Source: Bicyclus anynana
Lineage: Eukaryota > Arthropoda > Insecta > Lepidoptera > Nymphalidae
DNA: 64,000 nucleotides
NCBI RefSeq assembly: GCF_947172395.1
Contig: NC_069110.1
Coordinates: forward strand, 4,836,001-4,900,000
Direction of reading: 5' to 3'
Part shown: piece after piece, positions 1 through 10,960 of the stretch
Numbering within the stretch: position 1 is the stretch's first letter
How the letters are laid out: every line of letters begins with the position of its first letter
Made by a program: the position numbers and the translations under genes
The notes under the pieces: generated by a model
What the model was told of the DNA's origin: nothing
Databases searched by the model: none
What the model saw: only the letters and a program-made list of their open reading frames with translations

Positions 1-1325
1 CTTTTTGTTGGCTAAAAATAAAATGTGTCATTAAAATTGTCTCCCACACCGCGGAAAATAATTTTAAAAAAGATGCCACGGAAAAATTAGTATTGATACA
101 AAAATTTCTCCTTGGAAAATATAGAAAAGCCATAAAAGTAAATTATGTTAACAAAGACAAAGTACGATGAGGTACAAAGGTCAGGTGTTCCGCTAACAAG
201 CTCTTGAAATAGATGTAACAGAGTGTCGTTACGACGTACTGTAATAAATTATTGTGTTCAAGCCCTTAGCGAAGATTCTCTCTCGTGCATTTTGTTTGGA
301 AAAAAAATGCTATCTACGCAGATAACAGAGTGGTGTCAAAATCGACGCTTTATTTAACTGGTGCATGACATACATTAATGTGTTTACTTTTTTGGTTTTA
401 CATTATTTACATAATAGTTTTGATTAGGTTACACATCTTGTTGCATAATAACTTATGCGCCTAAGTATGCTGCGGCAAGAGACTTTTTTTTATTGTACAA
501 AACAAAAAGTGTTACAGTTTTAGAATTTAAACTATCGTGAGTGTTATTTATATCATTTGGATCGTGCCGCGTTGCAAGAGAAAGCTCATGACTAAGGGCT
601 CCGTATGTGTTAGAATTAGTCGGGCATACCCCGACGTTGTATCACGTGATATTTAGCCGTTCATAATACATTGATAAAAAATGTTACAGTTGAACTTGAA
701 GTTTTTGTGAGGATGGCTATCTATCTGGATGGATCTATATCTACTAGATATGATAATTTTTTAAAATGTAGGTATTTTTAACTTTTTTTTAACCAAATTA
801 CGAAGTCAGCACAATACTCTTAAAGCATACAACGTCAAATTTTCAAACCTACCGTAATATGACAATTAAAAACATAATTACTATGGTCGGTTAATTAAGG
901 AAATTAACGAATTATGAAATTGAATAAAGGTTGATTAGAAAGTAGATGATAAATAAATTTATCACTTGGCCGTCAAGGTATAGCTTGCAACTATAATTCT
1001 ATCATAATATTATCATTAAGTTAAAAGTTCAAATATTGATTAATAAATTGCTAACTCGATCAGATTGCACCTTAAGCACCTTGTTTTACATTTCCCAGTA
1101 TTCGCTAGAAAATTCTCACTGAAGTAAAAAATTTCATTTCATAGTTTCATAATATAAAATATTAGCGAACCTGACAGACATTATTCTGCGAAAAACACCG
1201 TCTATTAAAGCTAATGCTAGCTACTAATACGATACCTATTCTGTTATTATTTTCTCGATCTTTCTGCTCTTTGTTGGGGATTTACTTATTAGAGTACTAT
1301 TTTCTTTCTTTGTTAAACGAATTCA
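1..1325. other. AT-rich DNA, nothing recognised
   Basis: Low-complexity AT-rich sequence with stops in all frames. I see no exon, SINE head or inverted-repeat element here. Confidence 0.5.
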
Positions 1326-1440
1326 TCATCATCACTGCTGGACAGAGGCCTCATGCATGGACTTTTAAGCACAACAGTCTCCAGCTGTCAGCATCCAGCG
1401 GCTCTCTGTAGCCCGCTTGATGTCTTCAATCCACCTAGTG
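1326..1440 (-). repeat. RTE-type LINE C-terminal fragment
   Basis: On the minus strand this translates to a degraded version of the end of an RTE-clade reverse transcriptase ORF (pattern like TTRWIEDIKRA followed by KSMHEASVQQ). It ends in an ATG-type simple repeat, which reads as (catcat) on the plus strand. Such tails are typical of RTE LINEs in Lepidoptera. It is a short dead relic. Confidence 0.55.
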
Positions 1441-1487
1441 GTAGTAACTCTGCTAAATTCTAAATTTAAAAAAATCGGTTTTCTGTA

Positions 1488-1705
1488 AGTCCGTTTACTG
1501 ACAATAGTTGAACCTGACAACGTCATAAGAAAATACGGTTGCATTTTTCAAAAGAAATTGTTTGTAATCTACTATTTAGTAATCATAGACCAGAACATAT
1601 TTTATTTCTTGTAAAAAAAGTTAGCCACTCTAGCATGACGTCATCTTTTTTTCGAGTGTGCAGCCGGCTTCGTCGAATTATAAGACGTTATCACGTCAAA
1701 AATGT
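1488..1705 (+). repeat. Dispersed repeat X with inverted ends, copy 1
   Basis: About 220 bp. Its ends are imperfect inverted repeats (GACAACGTCATAAGA near the left, and its near complement around TTATAAGACGTTATCACGTC at the right). The same unit recurs near 13.46-13.74 kb in reverse and near 53.02-53.26 kb forward, which marks it as a mobile non-autonomous element. The superfamily is not identified. Confidence 0.6.
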
Positions 1706-2462
1706 TTTTAATAGCTTGAATCAAAGGAAATTGCATCTTCATATTCATCAAGAAACCAATCAAATTACGAAAAGACTGTGGTTTGCGGAGGCCTTTTATG
1801 TGGAAGTCTTCCTGTACTTTCTACTCAGATATCTAGCGTTAAACGTAACACCCGAGGCACCTCGGTGATATTTATCGCACCTAAACACGAAATCATTTTA
1901 ATGTAACTGTTTAAACGCGACTCGGTATCTTATACTCAAAATGTCTCACACATTCTGATCTATTCGCAGAACATAAAGCACTTAAACAGATCCCTCGCTA
2001 TGTACTTACCAAATGATGACAAACCCACATAATTTCCCAATGACATAATTTATAGTATTATGAAATGATCGCACAATAGGGATTTTTAAACTTGTTTATG
2101 GGTAAACAAGATCGATTTAAGTTTTTTGAGCTTACAATTACTTAAGATGTTACGCCAATGCTCGAAATCGATCATAATTATTTGTTGGTAAAAAATAATT
2201 TATTGGAATTTTCTTTATAGAAAATTCTTAGTAAAAGTCTGGATTAGAATATTGATGATGTAGGTACGTATTACCATGCCTCGGAGTGTACGCGCCATTG
2301 GCTCTGATCGCTATCTCCACAGAACAATAAAGATACCTTTATTGTAACTAACAACAGATACTAATCGTTACATAATCAAATCGCCTTTAGCCTGCAATTC
2401 CTACAGAAGAAAGGAGGCCTGATAATTAAAAGAAAATAAAATGAGTACTATTAGTTCAATGT
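1706..2462. other. Intergenic, nothing recognised
   Basis: AT-rich sequence without a credible exon or a repeat that I can place. Confidence 0.45.
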
Positions 2463-4638
2463 GTCTGCCAAGTTTTTTTTTTTTTTTTTTTTTCTTTTCT
2501 TGATATCTGCGATCAGTCGTTAAACTATAAGCAGGTGAGTTCTGTGACTAAGGGACGGTTTCTGACAGGAGAGCCAGAGCTCTGCCATCAACTACTCATC
2601 GAGCACGTCAGCTCGCTTCAGGCGCTTGATTCGCTGCGCTACCACCAGTGAGTTAGCGAGGCGATTGGGATGTCGGGTCAGCCTTTCTTTATGTTTTCTA
2701 CAGTTGTTTTTGATTTCCTCAAAGATAGTTGGCATTTCCAGATATTGGTGGATTTCATCGTTGCGAGTAAACCAAGGGGCATCAGTAATAGTCCTTAATA
2801 TATTATTTTGGATCCGTTGGATACGCATTGCGTTGGATTTACTGCAGGTGCCCCACAGCTGAATCCCGTAAAGCCAGATAGGTTTCAAGACTGCGCAGTA
2901 AATGAGCAATTTGTTGTTAAGTCTCAGTGTAGACTGTCTGCCAAGTAACCAGAGCAGATTTCTAAACCTTGTGTTGAGCTCTTTTCTTTTATTGTCAATA
3001 TGATATTTCCATGTCAATCGTCGGTCCAGATGGAAGCCCAAGTACCTAACACATGTTGTTGGCGGCAGGTCTTCGTTTCCTAGCTTAACAGGAGGGCAAT
3101 CCCCTTTTCGAAGTGCAAAGGTGATGTGATGGGATTTTGAAGCACTCGCTACAATTCGCCATTTAGAAAGCCACAGGTGGGTTGCATCAAGTTGATTTTG
3201 TAGGATTGAACTAGCACGATTTGCATCTTTATCGCAAGACAGGAAAGCTGCGTCATCAGCATATGTTGCAATGGTGACATCAGGTGATTGTGGTAAGTCA
3301 CATGTAAATATGTTGTAAAGGACTGGGCCAAGAACTGAGCCTTGGGGTACACCTGCTTTGTAGGTACAGAAACTGGATCTAGCGTCGCGCTGTTTAACTT
3401 GGAATATTCTGTTTTTAAGATAAGATGCAAGTAACAGGAACATAGAATGTGGTAGGAGTTTTTTGATTTTTACCAAGAGCCCTTTGTGCCACACTCTATC
3501 AAAGGCCTGTTGGACATCCAGAAATGCCGCAGAACAATATTCCTTCTTTTCAAGGCATTGGCGGATTGTGTGGTACACCCTGTGGACTTGTTCGACAGTC
3601 GAGTGTTGTTTACGAAAGCCGAACTGGTGAGCAGGAATAGTCTCATTTTCTTTTAGGGCTTCTTCCATTCTCGCTAGGAAAATTATTTCCCAGACCTTTG
3701 ACAGGACGGGAGTAAGGCTAATGGGGCGATAAGAGCTAACTTCTTCCAGAGGTTTCCCTGGTTTGTGTATCATTGTGATCTGAGACACCTTCCAGATATC
3801 AGGAAAGTAGTTTAATTGGAAAATGCGGTTAAAGAGGTTAGCCAGATATACAAGACACTTTTTAGGAAGTTCTTTGAGGACGAGAGGAGTAATCAGGTCA
3901 AATCCAGGAGCCTTTTTTGAGTCTAGCGATAAAATCACTTTACTTATCTCTTTAGGAGATGTTGGCTTGAGCGGTAGGCACATTTGGAGATCTTGCTGAA
4001 GTATATCCTCAATTTCAGGATCATCCACACCAGGATTAGGCTGGAATACAGTTTCAAGGTATGCCGCGAAAGCCTCTGCTTTTTCAATGTCACGTCGAGC
4101 CCAAGTTACGCCAGTTCTGATGGGTGGATAGTGAGGCTGGGGTTGATTAAGATATTTAGTGGCCTTCCATAGCGATCTGTCTCCTCGTCCTGTCGGTGAC
4201 AGTAATTCCAGATTTTCCTTAATTAGGTTGTTTGATGAATCTCCGAGTATAGCTTTTAGCTCTTTCACGGCGCGATTAAAGTTAGCTTTGTCATCTAGGC
4301 GGCGTGAGTTATGCCAATTACGTCTGAGCCGCCTTTTGTCTTCAATTTTTAACTTGATATCTGATGGAAGCAAAATGCCCATCTTTTTAGGGCTTAAATG
4401 GGGAGTATTCTTCCATGCTGCAACTTGGATCAAGTTTGTTATGTATATTGTGGCCATGTCAATGTCCTCTTCGCTCTTGAGAGGGACTTTCATGTCAATA
4501 GTTTCGGTTATGAAGTCTCGAAATGAGTACCAGTCTGTCTTGTGATTATAGAGATAGTCATTGTTGTCATTAAGAAGTATGGTCGTCCTACTAAGTTCTA
4601 AAATTATAGGTGTATGATCAGAGGACCCGTCTGCCAAG
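2463..4638 (-). mobile_element. 5'-truncated Jockey-type LINE with target-site duplication
   Basis: The insertion is bounded by a direct repeat GTCTGCCAAG (2463-2472 and 4629-4638). On the plus strand a 21-base T run begins at 2473, which is the poly(A) tail of a minus-strand insertion. A short 3' UTR (about 2494-2591) precedes the reverse transcriptase ORF. ORF1 and nearly all of the endonuclease are missing, as expected from incomplete reverse transcription at insertion. The remaining RT frame is open, so the copy is fairly young. Confidence 0.9.
2592..4637 (-). pseudogene. Jockey-like reverse transcriptase (ORF2 fragment)
   Basis: This is a 681-codon open frame encoding the C-terminal part of a non-LTR retrotransposon ORF2. 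It begins inside the last motif of the apurinic-type endonuclease (SSDHTPIIL), so that domain is cut off. The reverse transcriptase is complete in appearance: KAPGFDLITP, SSYRPISL, HQFGFRKQHST, AFLDVQQAFDRVWH, AGVPQGSVLGPVLYN, and the catalytic YADD at codons 459-462. No RNase H domain follows, which suits the Jockey clade. The first codon of the open frame is TTG and lies in the target-site duplication, so it is not a real start: the frame simply runs in from flanking DNA. No frameshift or internal stop is visible. It is unlikely to be expressed or to mobilise itself because the 5' half is gone. Confidence 0.88.
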
Positions 4639-5315
4639 TGGCATAGAAAAAAGACCGATTATGATATGGTTTTTAGTTTGTTTGAAAGTTGACATAATCG
4701 AGATTATTGTAAGATTAATAATATGAAGAGCCAATAAACTAATCCGATCCGAATCCGAAGATACCGTTTCTGTATTATCGATATCCATTATTAATAGTAT
4801 CCATTATAATACAAAAAAAAGATTTCTGACATTCATGTCGTTGTTCAAGCTAAATTCATAAATATCGGGTGATACTTACATACGAGTATATTTTAACTTG
4901 TACGTGTATACTAAATTAAACCTTCGAAAAGTGCCTGCTTGTAATAGAAACAAAGCGTAGTGTATTCTATAATATATGCTCAATTCTTAGATGTAAAAAC
5001 CTTGCCCGATATCTAGCTGACGCGTTTATTTGTTCTCGATGTATCCATTCATGCAGAAATAATAATATCCTGTATCAATTGTTAGGTAATAATAATAATG
5101 TAATCGATCATGACTGTTTACTTTTGTGTTGGGAATTATATTGTACTACGAGTATAACCTACACCGGGATATTTTAATAATTCTATATAAATATAATTTT
5201 TAACAATACGTTAAAAAAAAGTTTGACTATTTTTAAAGACTCTACCACCGTTAATTAAGAACTGTATTTTTTTATTGAGAAAGAAAACAATGCTAACATA
5301 AGCTAACTTATCCAT
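4639..5315. other. Intergenic, nothing recognised
   Basis: AT-rich with runs of A and T. No exon or placed repeat. Confidence 0.45.
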
Positions 5316-5520
5316 AAAGCGGCTTGATGTGGAAACCCTGGCTGAGTTTGTTGTGGGCTCTTCTCGAACCGAGGCAAGTTTGGAACCCTCGTAACTTTAA
5401 TTTTAAGTTTTCGACTTTAATTAAAACCATTAAATCATGACATAACTTGACTTTTCAAAAGTGCTTGTAAACTAAGCATAATTGAAGTAAATGAAATTTG
5501 AATTTGAATTTGAATTAACT
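5316..5520 (+). repeat. LINE 3' tail-like repeat ending in (GAATTT)n
   Basis: The segment carries the phrase encoding EFVVGSSRT, then CAAAAGTGCTTGTAAACTAAGC, and ends in a short GAATTT tandem. Related pieces occur in reverse at about 18.8-18.94 kb and 37.9-38.04 kb, and as a short stretch at 12.56-12.66 kb. This is the pattern of a LINE 3' UTR family. The clade is not determined. Confidence 0.5.
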
Positions 5521-6239
5521 AAACAAATCATGCCCACTCGGAATGGTGGCAAAAATACTGGATCCATTTCTGCGTTGAACACTTGGATAGCTAGCCTGAT
5601 CTTTGCGCAAAAAATAAGCCAGACCTTCTCTCACCATTCGCGATCAATAGTTCGGAGATTTTTTTTGGCATTGTGATTCCATGGCAAGAGGAACTCTCGG
5701 TCAGAGCGGCATTCAGCTTTTTCTGATGTAGCGCCCGGTCTTTATTCTGTCTCCCTGTTAAGACACGGAGTCAATGTGTCAACGCATGTAGCAGCCAACA
5801 TTAGGGCCCACCCTATTTCCCAGAGAACCAGTATCAGTACTATATTGGTTCTGTTAAATCGTGGTTGTCGTTGATTTCTCTACCAAAAGAGTAAAAATTT
5901 TTAGAAAAAGTATTGTTCTATGTGCAGTATAATGAATAATAGAATTTTTTTTTAGTCTCTCATTATTCCTGCAATCTCTCGTGAGACATTCAGCGGGATT
6001 TTAAGTATTTGAATTAAGGCGTGTTTTGTGCGAAATCCAGTGATTTGCCCAAATATAATACTGTAGTGTCTGTTTCATAACATCTTGTGGTGCTCGGTCT
6101 CTTGAGCCTTTTCTAGGTTGTACCAGGTTTTTTCATCATTAGGTTCCTTGCAAGTTGATTTGGATGTTTACGAATACGCTAATGGTATGTTTTCATTGAG
6201 TGTGCAACTTCTGTGAATAATAGAATGACTGTGAATAAT
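5521..6239. other. Intergenic, nothing recognised
   Basis: No exon or placed repeat. Slightly higher GC around 5.6-5.85 kb, but the frames are broken. Confidence 0.4.
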
Positions 6240-6352
6240 AGAATGGACATAGGCCACTTGCATGGATTTCCAAAAAACAACGGTCACGAGCCGCGTCATG
6301 GCGGCTAAAACAAAATTATTAAAAATGAGAAAAAAGTGTAAATAAATAAATG
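6240..6352 (-). repeat. RTE-related short repeat, copy 1
   Basis: Shares about 110 bp with 7.69-7.80 kb: a block reading GGTCACGAGCCGC, TCATGGCGGCTAA, then an A-rich stretch ending TGTAAATAAATAAATG. The minus-strand reading of the conserved block resembles the RTE ORF C-terminus (HDAARDHCFW then ESMQEAY in the other copy). Confidence 0.5.
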
Positions 6353-6655
6353 CCAGCCAGTTATTTTGATACCATAATCCATATCCGAAAGCAAACCCAA
6401 TCGTTATACTAACAAGCGAACTAAAAACGGAAACATTTTACATGCATTTTATTATTTGAAATCGAGTACATAGAAATTCGTGTTCATTTCCGATAGATAA
6501 ATAAAAAAATATAGGGAAAGCTTTTCGATTGATGCTTTGAAGGAATGGCTACGTATCGATATTTTAGTGTAAACAAAAGCTCCAATATTTTTAATACGAA
6601 GGTTTAAAAGCTGCGCAAAATTGAATGCCTCCAACAATGTTTACTTTATTTCTAA

Positions 6656-6840
6656 TAGCCTCAATAGCTACGATAAGTGAGGTCGGACTCATCATCGAGG
6701 GGTGGTGGTTCGATCCCTGCCCCATTGATCTATTGTCGTACCCACTCCTAGCACAGTCTTTCCGGACTAGTTGGAGGGGAATGGGAATATTGATCATATT
6801 AAAAAAAATATATGGCAAATATTCTTTTAAGACCGCAACT
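6656..6840 (+). repeat. SINE-C copy 1
   Basis: tRNA-derived SINE whose head reads like GCCTCAATAGCT(CAA)CG, with an RNA polymerase III B-box-like GGTTCGATCC at about 6.707 kb. The body then has CACTCCTAGCACAGTC and ends in an A-rich stretch with TATGGCAAAT. The same family occurs at 13.8, 15.9, 35.35 and 48.5 kb. Confidence 0.75.
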
Positions 6841-7074
6841 TTATCTGGGAGAAAAATCCGAGTAAGCCTTCATCCCCTTTAAAAAATTTAATGGTGATTA
6901 AAGTACGGTAAATATAACTTAAATTATTACAAACCTTCGATACCTGTTTTAACGCCTTTTCTCTTAATATATTTGTGACAAAAAGTAGCTTCTAGCTTCT
7001 TGGTGCTATTTATTTCTACCCAGACATTCATCAAAATTGGCTAAGGTAACAGACTGATAGACTTACTTCAGCAT

Positions 7075-7575
7075 TTTTAGGGTTCTGAACGTACGAAGTA
7101 CAAAAACAGAACCCTTATAATATCACTCGCGCACATTTTTATGTCTGTTTTCTCCGAATAATCCAGTTGAAATTTAGTACACATATCAATTGGTGTGACC
7201 CAACCCAAATACAGGGATGTATCGCGTATAGGTAAAATTTGAAGGAGGCACTTATGGGGGGTAAGATGGAAAGTTGAACAAAAAACTTTTACAAACTTTT
7301 TCGTGTGGATACATCAAATAAAAGATCTTAATAAGAGGATTTTCAAATATTTATTTTGGAATTTAAAAAAATTACCTTTCAAGTTATTTAAACAAATAGA
7401 CGACACTTCTGATGACATTTTGTCAAAAATTGATTTTTTTTTTATTTTGTCGGGTTGATAATAAATACCAAAATAGTTCCGCACGTCAGTTTTCAAAATC
7501 ATGACAGATTAAAAACGTTCGGAACCCTCGTCACGCGAGTTCAACTCGCACTTGTCCGGTTTTTAATATTAGAAT
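7075..7575 (+). repeat. Dispersed repeat with GGGTTC...GAACCCT ends
   Basis: Begins with TTTTTAGGGTTCTGAACG and ends with GGAACCCTCGTC followed by CTTGTCCGGTTTTT. These are the ends of a common lepidopteran element (GGGTTCCGTAG / CTACGGAACCCT). Fuller versions are at 27.52-28.29 kb and 34.15-34.71 kb, and a short piece lies near 20.48-20.55 kb. Confidence 0.55.
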
Positions 7576-7664
7576 GGTGTAGTAGAGTACCTACCTATAA
7601 ATGGTGGACAACTACATCACGCTTAAATATTATGTAGAGAAAAGATTCTATTGTTTCATTCATC

Positions 7665-7803
7665 ATCATTATTATCAGCAGATGGACGTCCACGGCTGGA
7701 AATAGGCCTCTTGCATGGACTCCCAAAAACAATGGTCACGAGCCGCATCATGGCGGCTAATACAAAATTATTAAAAATGGGAAAAATGTGTAAATAAATA
7801 AAT
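7665..7803 (-). repeat. RTE-related short repeat, copy 2
   Basis: Same unit as 6.24-6.35 kb. It extends on the left into the coding match for the end of an RTE ORF (minus strand, pattern EAYFQPWTS) and a CATCAT simple repeat. The A-rich right end TGTAAATAAATAAATG is shared exactly. Confidence 0.55.
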
Positions 7804-9061
7804 GTTTGCATTGAATAGGCTCCGATTTTAAACATTCTTTCACTGTTGGGAAGTTAGACTATCCACGCATGTTATAGGCTATATTTTATCTTTTATTTCT
7901 ACAGGAACGGCAACTACGCATGTAAAACCACGTGACGTCGGCTAGTTTAAAATAAGTTAATTCTGCACCATTCGTCGCAAATGTTATAAGGCTGCAATAT
8001 TTACCGTGGCGTTTATATATACGCATCTACCGATCATTTAACTAGCAGTAACCGAATTATAAACAAAATCCATACCGTAGTTAATTAAAGTCGCCTAGAC
8101 AGAGCGGTGAGGAGCGGGGAGGGGACGAGACATGACAGGCGCAGAACCTTATACATAAGAGTATTGCAATAGTATGGTAGATGCAAGTTGCATAACATAA
8201 TGAAACGTAGTACAAAATTAAGTACTGATGTAATCCATTTCTTCTACAAAGTTTCGAATATATAGTTTAATTCGAAAAATATATATCTCTGGGAAGGATA
8301 TCACAGTAGAATAATGTTAAATGATCTTGCGATGTCACCAAAGGGCGAAACTGGATCCACTTTTAGTGGGTTTTTCGAAGTCTCGGCGAGTCCCACATAC
8401 CCTTTCGGATAGGGATGCGTAAATGCATTCCCCAGCGAAAAAAAGGAAAGGTACGAGTATATAACATCACTCTGTGACCAATAGGAACATCAATGAAAAA
8501 TGTGGCAAAATCGGGAAATCTTTAAATGCACAATACTTCGCTGACGTATTCGCTAGCGTCTGCTAGTATAGTTATATATATCCATATATATTTATTATTT
8601 ATCTCTAGATAGATTGCTTAGATTTGCTAAAAGCTACGGATCATATCACGGTTTACATTGTAAAATACAAGTATGACTTATTATGAATTGTCTTCACGCG
8701 CCTAAGCGTTTTATTTATCAGATATTCCTTATTCATTACTGCTGGTCTATTCATTATTTTGATCTTTATTATCAACTTATTAAAATAAACATCAAATCAA
8801 TTGAGCAATGTCATCTGCCTACTGTATGATATCCACCAGTAGGCGTTGGATGACATTTCTAGACTCGTCATACAACATTCGGGGCTAAGTTGCCATTTCC
8901 TTAGTTACTCGAAGCTGCACACGAGTTGCCATAATTGAATACGTTAACGTATTTATCTTTGCCTGGCAGAATTAATTCTGTAATAACATTTCACGCGAGG
9001 TTTTTGCTTAAAATTTACTTAAAAGTAAAATTGATTTTTGTGATCATAAATAATGGTACCT
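7804..9061. other. Intergenic, nothing firmly recognised
   Basis: A GC-richer patch at 8.09-8.16 kb and a short block at 8.36-8.45 kb (GTCTCGGCGAGTCCCACATA) look like old repeats. I cannot place them. No exon is supported. Confidence 0.4.
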
Positions 9062-9365
9062 ATGCAAGTTTCCTCACGATGTTTTTCCTTCATGTTTGAA
9101 ACACGTGCTATATAATTTCTTAAATTGCACACAACTGAAAAATTGGAGGTGCATACCCGGACCGGATTCGAACCCGCACCCTCCGGATTCGGAGGCAGAG
9201 GTCAAATCCACTGGGCTATCACGGCTCTTGGTAAGGAAACCTGCATACCAGAGAATTTTCTTGATTATCTGCGTGTGTGAAGTTTGCCAATCTGCATTCG
9301 ACCAGTGTGGTGGACTATTGGCCTAACCCCTGTCATTCTTAGAGGAGCTCAGGAGAATGATGAAA
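9062..9365. repeat. SINE-B fragments in head-to-middle inverted arrangement
   Basis: 9062-9228 is a minus-strand SINE-B 5' half: its B-box-like sequence reads as GGATTCGAACC on the plus strand and its head ends CTATCACGGCTC. At 9229 the sequence switches directly to a plus-strand SINE-B 3' half (GGAAACCTGCATACCAGAG onward). The two parts are in opposite orientation with no spacer. Confidence 0.7.
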
Positions 9366-9448
9366 TAATGGTAAAACGAATCCAGGAAGTAAATATTAAT
9401 TATAAAACACAAAGAATGTATAGGTATTATTACAATATTGTACGAAAG

Positions 9449-9633
9449 ATGAAAATCCACATTCACATTTCGGTTTCTACACGACATCGTACCGGAACGC
9501 TAAATCGCTTGGCGGTACGTCTTTGCCGATAGGGTGGTAACTAGCCACGGTCGCAGCCTCAATCGGCCCAGCCTGGGATCGAACCCAGGACCTCCGTCTT
9601 GTAAATCCACCGCGCATACCATGGAGGCCGTCA
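9449..9633 (-). repeat. SINE-A copy 1 (partial)
   Basis: The plus strand shows the complement of the tRNA-like head (GGGATCGAACCCAGGACCTCCG) and the body phrase CGTACCGGAACGCTAAATCG. The tail of the SINE (the TTAGCCCTTGACTACAATC side) is missing. Other copies lie at 18.0, 20.1, 44.6, 47.4, 49.7 and 59.8 kb. Confidence 0.75.
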
Positions 9634-10526
9634 AAATATTTATTATTGACTTACTGAAGAGTGCAAATAGTTTATAGCTATTGGATTTTGCTTATGAAGC
9701 AGATAATGGATACTTTATCAATTAGCGATAGTAGCTGAGATGTGCGCATCACCTTAATGGGTTCGATTTTGCTTTTAATGTTTTCTCTCTCCGCGTAGCA
9801 AGGTCGAGTGTGATTAGGGTTGTCAACCGTACTATAACATATATTATTGTACTATATTTCGGATCTGCGTACTATATACTGTTAAAGAAATGTATAGTAC
9901 GCAAAATACTATATTTCAACATCTACCAAACAAAATTTTCATTTTAAATCTTTAAGAACATTAGTATTCGACAGATGCAATAGCGTCTAGCCTATCTGAA
10001 CTTTTCTAACTTAGTTCCATTAATTAAACAAAATCATTTAGTTTCATAAAATTAAAAATCAGATGTGAAAAGCATAAGATTTTGTGCTTATTCCATAAAA
10101 TACTACATTTTATTTTTATAGCGAAATCTGAAAATACTATATTTTTTTAAATGTTGGCAACCCTAAGACAGTGTAAATAGACACTTTAGACAGTCTATTG
10201 AGTATTTACCACTGTTACGGAAAGTCATTCGCTTCGGCTCGAAGGCCAATGTCATTGCTGACTGATCAATATTATAAGAGCATCGAGTCCTCCATTAATT
10301 ATAAATCTGGGGCGCAGCCGGTATTCCGCATATTTATATAACCGGTAAAGTAAAGGCAGGATAGGTGTACCGTTATAATGAATATTGACAAAGTTAAAGT
10401 AAATTAAATATAAGAAGGTATGGTTGAAACCAGTTCCAAAACTACTTTGCTTAAAACCCAGACAAAAAGATGTGACTAAATAACGTCCTATTATGTTGAT
10501 AAAATTTAATTTAGCTTGTGTAGATA
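9634..10526. other. Intergenic, nothing recognised
   Basis: Short AT-rich local repeats around TACTATAT (9.83-10.15 kb) give the stretch a repetitive look. No exon is supported. Confidence 0.4.
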
Positions 10527-10797
10527 ACTTTATTTAAAACTAACTTTACTTACTTGTCGCTTTTTTTTGCGACTTTGTCCGCAGTCAGTTTTTCACAAAT
10601 CCCGTGGGAACCATGGATTATTCCGGGATGAAAAGTAGAATATGTGTTAATCCAGAGCAAAATCTATTTTTATTTTAAAATTTCAGCCAAATCGCTTATG
10701 TAGCTGCAAGGCAAAAGGAGAAACAAACATACACACACACATACACACACACACTTACAGGCTAACTTTCGCCTTTATAATATTAGTGTGATACCTT
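10527..10797 (-). repeat. Dispersed TTATAATATTAGT-type repeat
   Basis: In minus orientation it starts with the ACTAATATTATAAAGGCG motif and runs to the TTTGTCCGC end. This family has its ends in many lepidopteran non-autonomous elements. An internal CA-rich microsatellite (about 10.73-10.755 kb) is included. Confidence 0.5.
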
Positions 10798-10910
10798 AGT
10801 AGATCGTAGATCATCCCATCGCAATGAAAGATATAGCATAATTAATCATTTGTTTTCAACAGACTTTCTTTGCCGGGACTAAAGAGATATCGATATAGTA
10901 ACCAAAATTC

Positions 10911-10960
10911 GGAGACTCGAGCTCAGCAGTGTGTCGAATATGGGTTGATAATGATGAACC
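10911..10960 (+). repeat. SINE-B 3' end fragment
   Basis: Contains GAGACTCGAGCTCAGCAGTG, then GAATATGGGTTGATAATGATGA, the conserved SINE-B tail. Only the last 50 bp are left. Confidence 0.6.

Noticed and set aside
6625..6882. 85-codon frame around a tRNA-like box
   Set aside because: Covers a SINE-C and has no coding character.
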